From Salinimicrobium sp963709775 (GTDB lineage Bacteria; Bacteroidota; Bacteroidia; Flavobacteriales; Flavobacteriaceae): a DNA stretch of 64,000 nucleotides. Each line of letters begins with the position of its first letter. Position 1 is the stretch's first letter. Made by a program: the position numbers and the translations under genes. Below the pieces are notes generated by a model. That model searched no databases, had not been told where the DNA came from, and saw only the letters and a list, made by a program, of their open reading frames with translations. The stretch spans positions 1-64,000 of the forward strand of contig CAVPXS010000015.1 in the NCBI GenBank assembly GCA_963709775.1, given 5' to 3'. Of the stretch, positions 18,301-25,925 are shown piece by piece.

Positions 18301-18681
18301 CGGGCTTTTGATGAACTCGATAATGAATCGAATGTCTGTTCAATTCAGCTTGTATTAGTTCAGGAAGATCAGCCTTCTTTTGAATGTGGATCGACTGCCG
18401 GTTTATCTCTGGAGCTTGATGAGGACTGCAATTATTCTGAGCAGGATTTTAGGTCCTATGTGATCAACAGGCAAAATTTTGATGATGGGATTTTTATTGA
18501 ACAAACTGAGGAAAGACTAGGAGAAAAGCTGCAAGTAAATCTTAAGGTATATCATGGAACTGATGCAAATTCTCCTTTTGTTGGGGAGTGCAATTTAGTG
18601 GTGACTTTAGAAGATAACATTCCTCCTGAAATAAATTCCTGTAGTAATTCACCTGTGCGAAGTGGATCTTGCTCCGGGTGA
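15325..18681 (+). CDS. Giant secreted NHL/HYR-repeat protein, N-terminal part (frameshifted gene)
   Basis: From the ATG at 15325 the frame gives about 1118 residues. A long signal region with core LSGILFFAISLSFGC ends before GQEPDYS. It is followed by a beta-propeller of NHL-type repeats (about residues 60-400; IAVDIAPNGEKYVLTF, PVGLTFDEEDNLYVADH). A chain of HYR-type immunoglobulin-like domains follows, with repeating C-P, D-N-C-S-G and F-P-V-G-E-T/T-A-T-C-S-F motifs. Such proteins act at the cell surface in adhesion or binding. The frame ends at a TGA at 18681 because of one extra base near 18658 (removing it gives PVEVDLAPGENF). It continues in the frame at 18662. Confidence 0.82.
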   Translation: MRRLQTIQKCNSTAVLLRHFFGLSVSQGVLNSFLSGILFFAISLSFGCLAVMGQEPDYSYDSSESKNLDDFSITVLDAVDPQAKINRLIIAVDIAPNGEKYVLTFGNGIKKVRANGGLENFISNQSDRLSNAMDFAINSEGKFFVATNESNRRFVRVYSPNGNYLQNETLGDGSYGTSGANKFKGPVGLTFDEEDNLYVADHYLGDEEPPKPSSIKIYRKDVSGSYKGNLINEFDSVEGELLNFPYRIAVNSEGDLYMSELGQDNNAKVRILELDTNFNPSGEKSGPSVQLGAPGSIIIDKFDNIFIADFGDEIDLPRLLGATNDVDEFFNVFEIIKDGIQNDVFNVNIYNPDNTFSSKISSGIDFPIDLALSNCGTLYVNNAIFDGEISEVCFPIFGCQSVPDITMDFDLEAYQRSAGYDTEAPTIVSCPEDQEEELINGAFALEDYRSLSAFKDNCDDDLNIVQTPPPNTSITETTDVKIVAIDDSGNESDSCLFQVIIKSTPDTTDPVFTSCTNLTYPADIGECGANVNYNIPEATDDSGVDPEITWISGPKPGDFVPVGETKTVVYRATDESENSTDCSFTIAVIDNEAPVFIDCPNVVNAQLATGETSILVNFPDPVAEDNCSGFTVNQTGGKTSGTQFTEGTHPIEFTVTDASGRTAICRFNVIVNPADENLPPTLKDCPLDIDLNTEPGICGAVAVFADPTAEDPENDEVSITRTDDGPSSGEIFPVGTTTVTYEASDGINPPVLCSFDVTVIDNEDPEITCPSNIVENVAIGETGKIITYSAPYGDNCSGATVNQTAGLPSASLFPVGETTTNTFVVTDAAGNTATCSFTVTINEADDEEDPVISCPNNIEVLSDPGACGAEVEYDWPTATDNAGEPTISIINGGAVSGSFFPVGETEIKFEAKDATGNTATCTLKITVKDEEPPVFTVCPQNSTQFVSAVNGKYVVPDLLEEVEAVDNCGNPIRYEQTPAANEEITQDVTVNIRAFDELDNESNVCSIQLVLVQEDQPSFECGSTAGLSLELDEDCNYSEQDFRSYVINRQNFDDGIFIEQTEERLGEKLQVNLKVYHGTDANSPFVGECNLVVTLEDNIPPEINSCSNSPVRSGSCSG
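15363..15387 (+). promoter_or_regulatory. Terminator-like hairpin inside the signal-peptide coding region
   Basis: TGCCG at 15363-15367 and CGGCA at 15376-15380 form a short stem with an 8-nt loop, followed at once by seven T (15381-15387). It lies about 50 nt inside the HYR-protein gene and could act as an attenuator, or be a chance product of the codons. Confidence 0.3.
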
Positions 18682-19651
18682 GAATTTTGTAATTCCGGAT
18701 TATAAAGATAGAATCAGTTATTCAGATAACTGCTCAACCCAACTTAATGTCATCCAGGTTCCCGCGCCTCAGGACGTAATTACAAATAACACCACAGTGA
18801 CCTTAACAGTAGAGGACGAAGCTGGAAATGTTTCCACGGCATGTTCCTTTCCTATTGTTTACAATACCCCTGCTGTGGAGATAAATTGTATTTCCACTCA
18901 AGTGGCATTGGGTCCCAACGGAACCGCTACTCTGGATCCCGCTACGCTTTATGATGCCGACCCAGCCAATCCTGCAGTTGACTTTTTTGAATTGAGTAAA
19001 GACGTATTTACCTGTGAGGATATTGGAGAGCAGGAAGTAGAATTAATTGTTCATTTTGTTGGTGGTTCTTCCGGAAGTTGCACCACTAAGATTGAAGTAG
19101 TAGATCAAATAAAACCTGTAATTAATTGTCGTGAGGATTTCAACCTTTTTCTGAATGAAGAAGGTTACGGAATAATTTCCGCAGAAATTTTACTGGAAAG
19201 TTTTTCAGACAACTGTGAGGTTGCCAGTGCAACTTTGAGTAAAAGCCGATTTGAGACTTCAGATGTTGGAGAGAAACAGGTTGTGGTGACCGTAGTTGAT
19301 GTGAATGGGAATGTTGAAACATGTGAGACTACCATCAATGTTGTTCCCTATGAACAATCGGGAGGTGTTACCTGCGCCGAATCTGTGCCGTTGTCGCTCG
19401 ACTGGGAAGGTAAGGCAGAGCTGAGTCTTACTTATTCCGGAGAGCAGGAAAATATTGAACTGGAGCTAAGTAAGAAAGATTTTACCTGTGATGACATTGG
19501 TTCTCAAATGATCACAGCTACTTATTACGGCGAACATACAGGAAGTTGTGAAATTGAGATCGTTGTTGTGGATGATTTGCCACCTCTGGTTAATGCACTT
19601 CCGAAATTGATCTGGTTCTGGATGAAAACGGAACAGGAGAAATATCTGTAA
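18662..19651 (+). CDS. Giant secreted HYR protein, second part (frameshifted gene)
   Basis: This is the next frame of the same protein. It starts effectively at VDLAPGENFVIPDYK and encodes further immunoglobulin-like modules of about 85 residues. Each contains S-D-N-C, a Leu-Ser-Lys-x-x-F motif, D-I/V-G-x-Q/K and a C-E-T-T-I type end strand (for example ASATLSKSRFETSDVGEKQ). It stops at a TAA at 19651. One missing A in the AAA run at 19604-19606 explains the break, since adding it yields KIDLVLDENGTGEISVND and reading through. Confidence 0.78.
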   Translation: MDLAPGENFVIPDYKDRISYSDNCSTQLNVIQVPAPQDVITNNTTVTLTVEDEAGNVSTACSFPIVYNTPAVEINCISTQVALGPNGTATLDPATLYDADPANPAVDFFELSKDVFTCEDIGEQEVELIVHFVGGSSGSCTTKIEVVDQIKPVINCREDFNLFLNEEGYGIISAEILLESFSDNCEVASATLSKSRFETSDVGEKQVVVTVVDVNGNVETCETTINVVPYEQSGGVTCAESVPLSLDWEGKAELSLTYSGEQENIELELSKKDFTCDDIGSQMITATYYGEHTGSCEIEIVVVDDLPPLVNALPKLIWFWMKTEQEKYL

Positions 19652-19695
19652 ATGATGTAGATCAAAATTCCACCGATAACTGCGCTATTGCAGAT

Positions 19696-20136
19696 ATGTC
19701 TTTGAGCAAAAGCAGTTTCACAAGCAGCGATGTTGGTACTCAAACTGTACGCTTTACCGTAACCGACGCCTCGGGAAATTCAGATTTTTGTGAAGTTACA
19801 GTAAACGTAAAACCTTATATGGCTACAACCGGGGAACTGGATTGTGTGGAAAATTTAACCCTTGAGCTGGATGCCGGTGGCGAGGCTGTTTTAACCGCAC
19901 AGGATCTTTACGAAGGAGACCCAGGTACTGCCGAATTTTTTGGGGATGTGACCTACACCTGTGAAGATATTGGGATTCATACTATCACGCTGACAAAGAA
20001 AGATGATCCTTCCCAAAGTTGCGAGATCGAGGTAGAGATCGTGGATAATATTGCCCCCGTCGCTTCTTGTAAAGCAGATATGGAATTAACCCTGGACATT
20101 AATGGAACGGCAACTTTGGCACGCAGAGGATGTTGA
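19696..20136 (+). CDS. Giant secreted HYR protein, third part (frameshifted gene)
   Basis: The frame is open from about 19607; 19696 is only its first start codon. It encodes one and a half more repeat modules (SLSKSSFTSSDVGTQTVRF, TVTDASGNSDFCEV, then VTYTCEDIGIHTITL). It ends at a TGA at 20136, where one extra base near 20120-20122 pushes the reading out of frame. Removing it gives TATLDAEDVDSGSTDNCG and continues into the last part. Confidence 0.75.
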   Translation: MSLSKSSFTSSDVGTQTVRFTVTDASGNSDFCEVTVNVKPYMATTGELDCVENLTLELDAGGEAVLTAQDLYEGDPGTAEFFGDVTYTCEDIGIHTITLTKKDDPSQSCEIEVEIVDNIAPVASCKADMELTLDINGTATLARRGC

Positions 20137-20809
20137 TAGTGGATCTACAGACAATTGTGGAATTGCTGCTATGAGCCTTGACCGCACTTCCTTCACCGCA
20201 GCCGATCTTGGGGAGCAAAAAGTAACTTTGACTGTTACGGATGCGTCAGGAAATACCGATACCTGTGAAGCCACCATTACGGTCCTGCCCAACGAAGAAA
20301 ATCCTTCCGGAGTAGTTTGTAGGGATCTCATTACCCTGGATTTAGATGTAAGCGGGAGGGCTCAATTGAACCCTCAGGATGCATTTTCCAGTGGTCCGAG
20401 CGGTACATACACCCTTAGCCAAACAAACTTCACCTGTGAAGACCTGGGAGAGAATGAGGTAACCCTTTCTTATTCCACACTCAATGGAAATGGTTCCTGT
20501 GTGGTAAAAGTGGTGGTTGAGGATCCTTTGGAGATCTGTGAAACACCCGGACCTGTAGAGAGAGATACCTTAATACTTTATCCTAATCCCGGCGATGGAC
20601 TATTTAAATTTGAGGTTTCTGAAGGTCTGCAAATTCATCAGATCGAGGTTTTTGATATTAGAGGGCGTTTTCTCCTGGAGCACAGGTATGATAACAGCGT
20701 ACCAGTTTTAGAATATTCGATCAACCTGAGTGAATACCAGGCGGGAGTATATCAATTGCTCATTCAAACCAACGGGAGGGAGTATCTAAAAAGGGCAATA
20801 ATCAGGTAA
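20102..20809 (+). CDS. Giant secreted HYR protein, C-terminal part with T9SS type A sorting domain
   Basis: The final segment carries two more repeat modules and ends in a type IX secretion sorting domain. That domain has LILYPNPGDGLFKFEV, an I-E-V-F-D-I-R-G-R strand, LSEYQAGVYQLLIQTNG and a terminal YLKRAIIR. This fits the family's Y-P-N-P, G and K/R-x-I/V pattern and predicts export through the outer membrane and attachment to the cell surface. Assembled from its four frames, the protein would be about 1,820 residues. The gene converges on miaA with an 8-bp overlap of the ends and no terminator between. Confidence 0.85.
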   Translation: MERQLWHAEDVDSGSTDNCGIAAMSLDRTSFTAADLGEQKVTLTVTDASGNTDTCEATITVLPNEENPSGVVCRDLITLDLDVSGRAQLNPQDAFSSGPSGTYTLSQTNFTCEDLGENEVTLSYSTLNGNGSCVVKVVVEDPLEICETPGPVERDTLILYPNPGDGLFKFEVSEGLQIHQIEVFDIRGRFLLEHRYDNSVPVLEYSINLSEYQAGVYQLLIQTNGREYLKRAIIR

Positions 20810-21710
20810 TTTCTTCTTCGACAAAAGTCAGAATTTTGGCAGGAGGAGTGGAGATATCAAACCAGTTGATCTGCTCATTTTTTCTGAACCATGTGTACTG
20901 CCGCTTAGCAAATCTCCTGGTGTTCTTTTTAATTTCACTAACCGCCGTTTCGAGGTCCCATTCCTTATTGAGATATTTAAAAAGTTCCTTGTAACCAACA
21001 GTGTTCAGCGCATTTAGTTCCCGTTGGGGGAAAAGTGCTTCAGCCTCTTCCAAAAGACCTTGCTGCATCATGATATCCACCCGGCGATTGATGCGGTCGT
21101 AAACAATCTCTCTTTCTGAAGTAAGTCCCACATATAAGGTGTCAAAAAAGCGATTTTTGGCACCCCTTTTTCTAAAAGCGGAATAGGGTTTTCCGGTTCC
21201 TCTGCAAATTTCAAGGGCCCTTATCACCCTGTGCGGGTTTTGCAGGTCTACTTCGGAATAATATTCAGGATCCTTTATTTTAAGTTCTTCCTGAAGCATT
21301 TCCAGTCCTTTTTCCTCCAGCTCCTTTTTTAAATTCTCCCTGATATTGGGATCTACTTCGGGAAACTCATCCAGTCCTTTTACCACGGCATCTACATAAA
21401 GTCCGCTCCCGCCAACCATCACTACAACATCGTGCTTCAAAAATAACTCCTGAAGTTTTTGCAGGGCATCCCGCTCAAAATCTCCTACAGAATAATCTTC
21501 TTCTACAGAAATATGCTGAATGAAATGGTGCTTTGCGGCTTGTAATTCATCTTCAGTTGGAACTGCAGTTCCAATGGTCATCTCTTTAAAGAACTGCCGG
21601 GAATCGGCAGAGATAATTTCAGTATTAAAATGGCGTGCCAGCTCAATTCCGAGGGAAGTTTTACCTATAGCTGTTGGTCCTACAACTACGACGAGATATT
21701 TCTTATTCAT
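20802..21710 (-). CDS. miaA: tRNA dimethylallyltransferase
   Basis: MiaA adds a dimethylallyl group to A37 of tRNAs reading UNN codons. The 302-residue protein shows the P-loop GPTAIGKTS at about 11-19, the DSRQFFKEM motif (the usual D-S-x-Q-x-Y). It also has VGGSGLYVDAVVKGL, the RVIRALEI segment and TRRFAKRQYTWFR near the C-terminus. The start overlaps the end of the K+ channel gene by 8 bp, so it is the last gene of the minus-strand run. Confidence 0.96.
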   Translation of the reverse strand: MNKKYLVVVVGPTAIGKTSLGIELARHFNTEIISADSRQFFKEMTIGTAVPTEDELQAAKHHFIQHISVEEDYSVGDFERDALQKLQELFLKHDVVVMVGGSGLYVDAVVKGLDEFPEVDPNIRENLKKELEEKGLEMLQEELKIKDPEYYSEVDLQNPHRVIRALEICRGTGKPYSAFRKRGAKNRFFDTLYVGLTSEREIVYDRINRRVDIMMQQGLLEEAEALFPQRELNALNTVGYKELFKYLNKEWDLETAVSEIKKNTRRFAKRQYTWFRKNEQINWFDISTPPAKILTFVEEEIT

Positions 21711-22530
21711 TCAGCAAGTTTCCGCAGTTATGGCAATATTCTGCTTTGTCCAGGTGCTTGGATTCATTACAATGGGGGCAGACTTGTGTGTTTACCGGTA
21801 CCTCTTTAGCCGAGGCACGGCTAAACTCTGAAGTAACTATTCCGGTAGGTACGGCAATGATCCCGTAACCGGTGATCATAATAACCGAAGCAATGAACTG
21901 TCCAAGAGGCGTAACCGGGTGAATATCTCCAAAACCTACTGTGGTAAGGGTAACTATGCACCAGTATATTCCCGTAGGAATACTTGTATAACCATTCTCT
22001 GGGCCTTCTACCAGGTACATCACAGTTCCCATGATCACACAAAGAATAACAACGGCATAAAGAAAAACCAGGATCTTGGCGCGGCTGTTACGTAACGCGA
22101 GGAGAAGCCTGTTTGACTCCCCAATATATCGGGTGATCTTTAAAATTCTAAAGATCCTTAGTAACCTTAGAGCTCTAACTGCAAAAAGGAGATTGTGACC
22201 CCCACCTAAAATAGCGAGGTAAGTAGGTAATGTGGAGAGAAGATCAACAATTCCATAGAAACTAAAGATGTACTTGCTGGGACGATTAATGACCACAATA
22301 CGAAGGATATATTCAACAGTGAAAATGGCTGTAATGATCCACTCTGCGGTATAAAATTCCCAGTAATATTTATCGCTCAGTCCGGGAATACTCTCGAGCA
22401 TTACCAGAACAATACTCAAAATAATTACCAGGAGAAGACCTATATCAAAAGCTTTTCCCGCAGGGGTGTCGGCTTCATAGATGATCTCATGAAGTTTTTT
22501 TTTCCAGGAAGAATCAGATGGTTTTACCAC
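21703..22530 (-). CDS. Voltage-gated-type potassium channel with C-terminal zinc ribbon
   Basis: A 275-residue six-helix ion channel starting at a GTG. Helix S4 carries regularly spaced arginines (VRALRLLRIFRILKITRY), and the pore loop has the K+ selectivity filter in TLTTVGFGD. A final helix leads to VPTGIVTSEFSRA. The last 30 residues form a cytoplasmic zinc ribbon with two Cys pairs (CPHC and CHNC). Such a tail is seen in other bacterial channels of this family and may mediate assembly or gating (inference). It sits between the exonuclease gene and miaA, with an 8-bp overlap to miaA. Confidence 0.9.
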   Translation of the reverse strand: MVKPSDSSWKKKLHEIIYEADTPAGKAFDIGLLLVIILSIVLVMLESIPGLSDKYYWEFYTAEWIITAIFTVEYILRIVVINRPSKYIFSFYGIVDLLSTLPTYLAILGGGHNLLFAVRALRLLRIFRILKITRYIGESNRLLLALRNSRAKILVFLYAVVILCVIMGTVMYLVEGPENGYTSIPTGIYWCIVTLTTVGFGDIHPVTPLGQFIASVIMITGYGIIAVPTGIVTSEFSRASAKEVPVNTQVCPHCNESKHLDKAEYCHNCGNLLNE

Positions 22531-22596
22531 AAATAACGAATTACAGCTTAAAAATAGGATTTTTCGGCAGAATCTGCTCTACGGGCTGCATTAATT

Positions 22597-23970
22597 CTAT
22601 TCTGCCGGGTCCAACATTATGACCTTAAGGCGATTATTTTTTCTAAGGTAATTCTGAATGATGTGCTGGGCATCACGATCATTTTTCATTGGTGTAATTA
22701 TGGATTTTATGATGTCCATATTATTGAGTTGATAGTTGAGGTTGAAGTATCCAATCCCTTTAAACTGCCCTTCCTCCACGAGTAAAGCGCTCTTTTCGTC
22801 CAGCTCCCTTCCACGATCAATTACCAGCATATTTTGCTTTTCGTAACTGTACTTATGAAGGGCTTGTTTTACGCGCTCATTGTATTCTGCAGGAGATTCT
22901 TCTTTCACACACGCCCCATTGCATTTTTTGATGCTGTAGTTGAAACAGGCGCCGTTTCCGGTATGGATTCCTGTGTACTTCTGGCACAGGTTATACTCTT
23001 CCACAAGGTTGGAGACCAAAGCTTTTGCCTGTTGAAGATTGGTAAAAGTAGTTACACTTTTCTTCCGTCGATCGGCTTTCCCTATTTTGAGATTAATAAA
23101 CCCGTCGTCGTCTTTTGACTGGTACAGGGCATAAGAAAAGATATTCCTGGAAAGGGATTTGTTATACTTCGGCTTATTTCTTTTTATCTCCTCATTTTCT
23201 TTAAGCAGGGCGTTCAATTCATTGCCTGTAGCCTCATAACTTATGGATGCAACCTCTTTCTGGATCTCCAAAGATTTCCTGTTCTCATTGGTGAAGTGTT
23301 GATTCACCCGCTTTTTGATGTTCTTGCTTTTTCCAATGTAAATGATATCTCCTTCGGAATTATGCAAATAATAAACTCCGGTGATCGAGGGAAGTTCTTC
23401 AAGTAGCCGGATTAGCTTCGTATCCATCTGAAGTTTTGGTGCATTGCGAACCGAACTTTTGAGGATCTCTTTTTCTGAATCTTTTGCCAGCAGCATCTTA
23501 AACAGCTTTACCGTGGCCTGGGCGTCTCCGTTGGCGCGGTGTCTGTCACTAAGGGGAATTCCAAGGGATCTAACGAGTTTACCCAAACTGTAAGAAGGCA
23601 GCCCCGGAATAAGTTTTTTGGAAAGCTCCACCGTACATAAGCTTTGTCTTTCAAAATCAAAGCCAAGGCGACTAAATTCTGTGCGCAGGATTCGGTAGTC
23701 AAATTTTGCGTTGTGGGCCACCAGGATGGCTCCATCGGTTACCTCTACGATTCGCTTTGCTACCTCGTAGAATTTTGGTGCCTGGCGTAGCATATCATTG
23801 TTGATACCTGTAAGGCCAACAACAAATGGCTGAATTGGGATTTCGGGATTTATTAGGCTTATAAATTGATCAACGACTTTGTGACCGTCAAATTTATAGA
23901 CAGCAATCTCTGTAATTCCCTCTTCATTATACTTCCCGCCGGTAGTTTCTATGTCTAAAATTGCGTACAA
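22597..23970 (-). CDS. DEDDh exonuclease fused to a UvrC-like GIY-YIG nuclease with Fe-S cysteines
   Basis: The 457-residue protein starts at a TTG. Residues 1-165 form a DNA polymerase III epsilon-type 3'-5' exonuclease (AILDIETTGG with D6/E8, AHNAKFDYRIL, and the final H-x4-D motif HRANGD). Residues about 190-285 form a GIY-YIG nuclease (GVYYLHNSEGDIIYIGKSKN, and E in LNALLKENEEIKRNKPKYN). After it comes a four-cysteine segment (LCQKYTG, GACFNYSIKKCNGAC), which corresponds to the [4Fe-4S] region of UvrC. This is a known fusion type related to Cho and UvrC, likely for repair of DNA lesions. It is 15 bp from yggS. Confidence 0.9.
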   Translation of the reverse strand: MYAILDIETTGGKYNEEGITEIAVYKFDGHKVVDQFISLINPEIPIQPFVVGLTGINNDMLRQAPKFYEVAKRIVEVTDGAILVAHNAKFDYRILRTEFSRLGFDFERQSLCTVELSKKLIPGLPSYSLGKLVRSLGIPLSDRHRANGDAQATVKLFKMLLAKDSEKEILKSSVRNAPKLQMDTKLIRLLEELPSITGVYYLHNSEGDIIYIGKSKNIKKRVNQHFTNENRKSLEIQKEVASISYEATGNELNALLKENEEIKRNKPKYNKSLSRNIFSYALYQSKDDDGFINLKIGKADRRKKSVTTFTNLQQAKALVSNLVEEYNLCQKYTGIHTGNGACFNYSIKKCNGACVKEESPAEYNERVKQALHKYSYEKQNMLVIDRGRELDEKSALLVEEGQFKGIGYFNLNYQLNNMDIIKSIITPMKNDRDAQHIIQNYLRKNNRLKVIMLDPAE

Positions 23971-23985
23971 ATGCTAAATACCCTA

Positions 23986-24645
23986 TTAATTATAATTTCT
24001 TTCTCCAAATATTGAACTTCCTACCCTTATCATTGTACTGCCGCATTCAATGGCGATCTTGTAGTCACCACTCATTCCCATCGATATTGTGGTAAAGGAA
24101 TCATACCTGGATTTCAACTCTTCAAAAGTAGTCTTTAAAAAGCTGAATTCCTTTCTAATTTTTTCTTCTTTCTCGGTAAGGGTTGCCATCCCCATCAAGC
24201 CAACTATCTTAACATGAGACATCTCGCGGTAGGCGTCTGACTGAAGTATACTTTCTGCTTCATCAACATCTATTCCATATTTAGTGTCTTCTTCGGCTAT
24301 TTTGATCTGTAGAAGACAAGGGATAGTGCGGTTGTATTTTTCGGCTTGTTTTTCGATCTCCTTAAGCAGCTTCAGGGAATCAACAGCGTGGATGAGGTCA
24401 ACAAATTCGGCCATGTACTTCACCTTATTGCGCTGCACGTGACCTACCATATGCCATTTAATATCCTTTGGAAGTTGTTCCCACTTCTCTGTCATTTCCT
24501 GGATCTTGTTCTCACCAAAGATCCTGTGCCCGGTATTATAGGCTTCTAAAATGTCACTTTCGGGTTTGGTTTTGGAAATAGCGACAAGAGAGACCTCTTC
24601 GGGTATTTCCGCTTTTATTCTTTTTATGTTTTCTGAAATGCTCAT
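23986..24645 (-). CDS. YggS/PLPBP family pyridoxal-phosphate-binding protein
   Basis: A 219-residue single-domain alanine-racemase-like TIM barrel. The PLP lysine is in LVAISKTKPESDI near residue 26. The family motifs FGENKIQEM, WHMVGHVQRNKVKY and VGLMGMATL are present, and the C-terminal phosphate loop is SMGMSGDYKIAIECGSTMIRVGSSIFG. These proteins buffer PLP and keep amino-acid pools in balance rather than acting as true enzymes. It lies 6 bp after the DUF1015 gene and is co-transcribed with it. Confidence 0.95.
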   Translation of the reverse strand: MSISENIKRIKAEIPEEVSLVAISKTKPESDILEAYNTGHRIFGENKIQEMTEKWEQLPKDIKWHMVGHVQRNKVKYMAEFVDLIHAVDSLKLLKEIEKQAEKYNRTIPCLLQIKIAEEDTKYGIDVDEAESILQSDAYREMSHVKIVGLMGMATLTEKEEKIRKEFSFLKTTFEELKSRYDSFTTISMGMSGDYKIAIECGSTMIRVGSSIFGERNYN

Positions 24646-24651
24646 AAATCT

Positions 24652-25887
24652 CTAAAATTCGTAAACGGTGAGACCGCTTCTCAGTTTTGGCTCAATACAA
24701 GTGCTTTTGGGTGGCATAGTGAGACCTGCATCGGCGATTTCTTTGATCTCTTCAATGGTGAGGGGCAACATTCCGAAGCCAACGGCAAATTCTCCTTCAT
24801 CTACCGCCTTCTTTACGTCAAAACTTTCGTTCCTCCCGGGAAGGTAAGATATTCTATTGTCATTTTTGAGATCTTCAATGCCTAATATAGGTTTGAGGAT
24901 CTTGATGAACAGGATGTAAGGATCCAGGGCGCTCAACGAATCAGTGAACTCATAGTTCGTCTTGCGCAGGTAAAGTGAGTAATATTCGCCATCCAGGTAC
25001 ATCGAAAAATGATGTTTTTTGGAGGGTTTATAATACTGTGTTCCGCGGTTCTCGATGCGAAACCATTCGTCCAGCTTAATTAGAAACTCCTCTTTTCCCA
25101 GCCCATTGAGATCCCGTATCAACCTGTTGAACTCGTAGAGTCTAAGGTTGCTTTCGGCGATCATATAGCTAAGGAAAAAATTATAAGGTTCCTCTCCGGT
25201 GTGATTTGGATTCTTTTCCCGTGACTCTTTCGCCAGTAACCAGGAAGAGGCGCTTCTATGATGCCCATCGGCGATATAAACAGATTTCATACGCTCAAAC
25301 TCCTGCCTTATTTTCTCTGTTCTTTCGGGATCATCCACTACCCACATGTAATGAATATCGCGGTTGAGGGAGGAGAATTCATATTCCGGCCTTTCCTGCA
25401 TTACCTGTGTAGTAATTTCATTGATCACAGGGCTGTCCGGGTAGGTGAGAAGCACCGGTTCGGTATTAAAACCTACTGTTTTAAGGTAGTCCTTAAAAAG
25501 TTGTTCCCGGTGAGAAATAGTATCCTCGTGCTTTCTAATTACATTATTTTCATAATCTTCAACACTTGTGGCAGCAATAATTCCGCAGTAGACCTGCTCC
25601 CGGGAAATAGTCTTGTAAAGGTAATATGCCGGCTTTCCATCCTGAATAAAAACCTCTTCCTCCTTAAACTCAAGGTAGCGGTTCTTTACAAGCTGAAATC
25701 GCTCACTTCCAGATATTTCCTTCTGAAATTTATAACCGGGATTGATGATATGAAGAAAAGAAAAGGGATTGTGTTCCAGCTGAAATCTCACTTCTTCCAC
25801 CGAATATTCCTGGTAGGGGCGCGAAGCCACAAGGCCCACCTTGTCCCGCGAAGGCCGGACTGCCTTAAAAGGAATTATTTTTGCCAA
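24652..25887 (-). CDS. DUF1015 family protein
   Basis: A 411-residue soluble protein with a TTG start, opening MAKIIPFKAVRPSRDKV, the standard start of DUF1015. Other family marks are ASRPYQEYSVEE, YRYLEFKEE-type strand repeats, and the highly conserved YIADGHHRSASSWLLA near residue 205. A later YLPGRNESF and FGMLPLTIEEI also fit. The biochemical function is not established; conserved histidines in the ADGHHR motif suggest an enzyme. It sits within a run of metabolic genes between 3-hydroxyacyl-CoA dehydrogenase and yggS. Confidence 0.9.
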   Translation of the reverse strand: MAKIIPFKAVRPSRDKVGLVASRPYQEYSVEEVRFQLEHNPFSFLHIINPGYKFQKEISGSERFQLVKNRYLEFKEEEVFIQDGKPAYYLYKTISREQVYCGIIAATSVEDYENNVIRKHEDTISHREQLFKDYLKTVGFNTEPVLLTYPDSPVINEITTQVMQERPEYEFSSLNRDIHYMWVVDDPERTEKIRQEFERMKSVYIADGHHRSASSWLLAKESREKNPNHTGEEPYNFFLSYMIAESNLRLYEFNRLIRDLNGLGKEEFLIKLDEWFRIENRGTQYYKPSKKHHFSMYLDGEYYSLYLRKTNYEFTDSLSALDPYILFIKILKPILGIEDLKNDNRISYLPGRNESFDVKKAVDEGEFAVGFGMLPLTIEEIKEIADAGLTMPPKSTCIEPKLRSGLTVYEF

Positions 25888-25925
25888 ATGCTGCTCAAAT
25901 TAAATAGGTTCGAAAAATCCCTTTT

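Noticed and set aside
15325..20809. DNA-level tandem repeats or phase-variation tract in the HYR gene
   Set aside because: The repeat modules are protein-level only, with diverged DNA, and two of the three indels are not in homopolymers.
22597..23970. Defence-system nuclease
   Set aside because: The exonuclease/GIY-YIG fusion looks like a repair enzyme of the UvrC/Cho group and sits in a metabolic gene run with no defence genes nearby.
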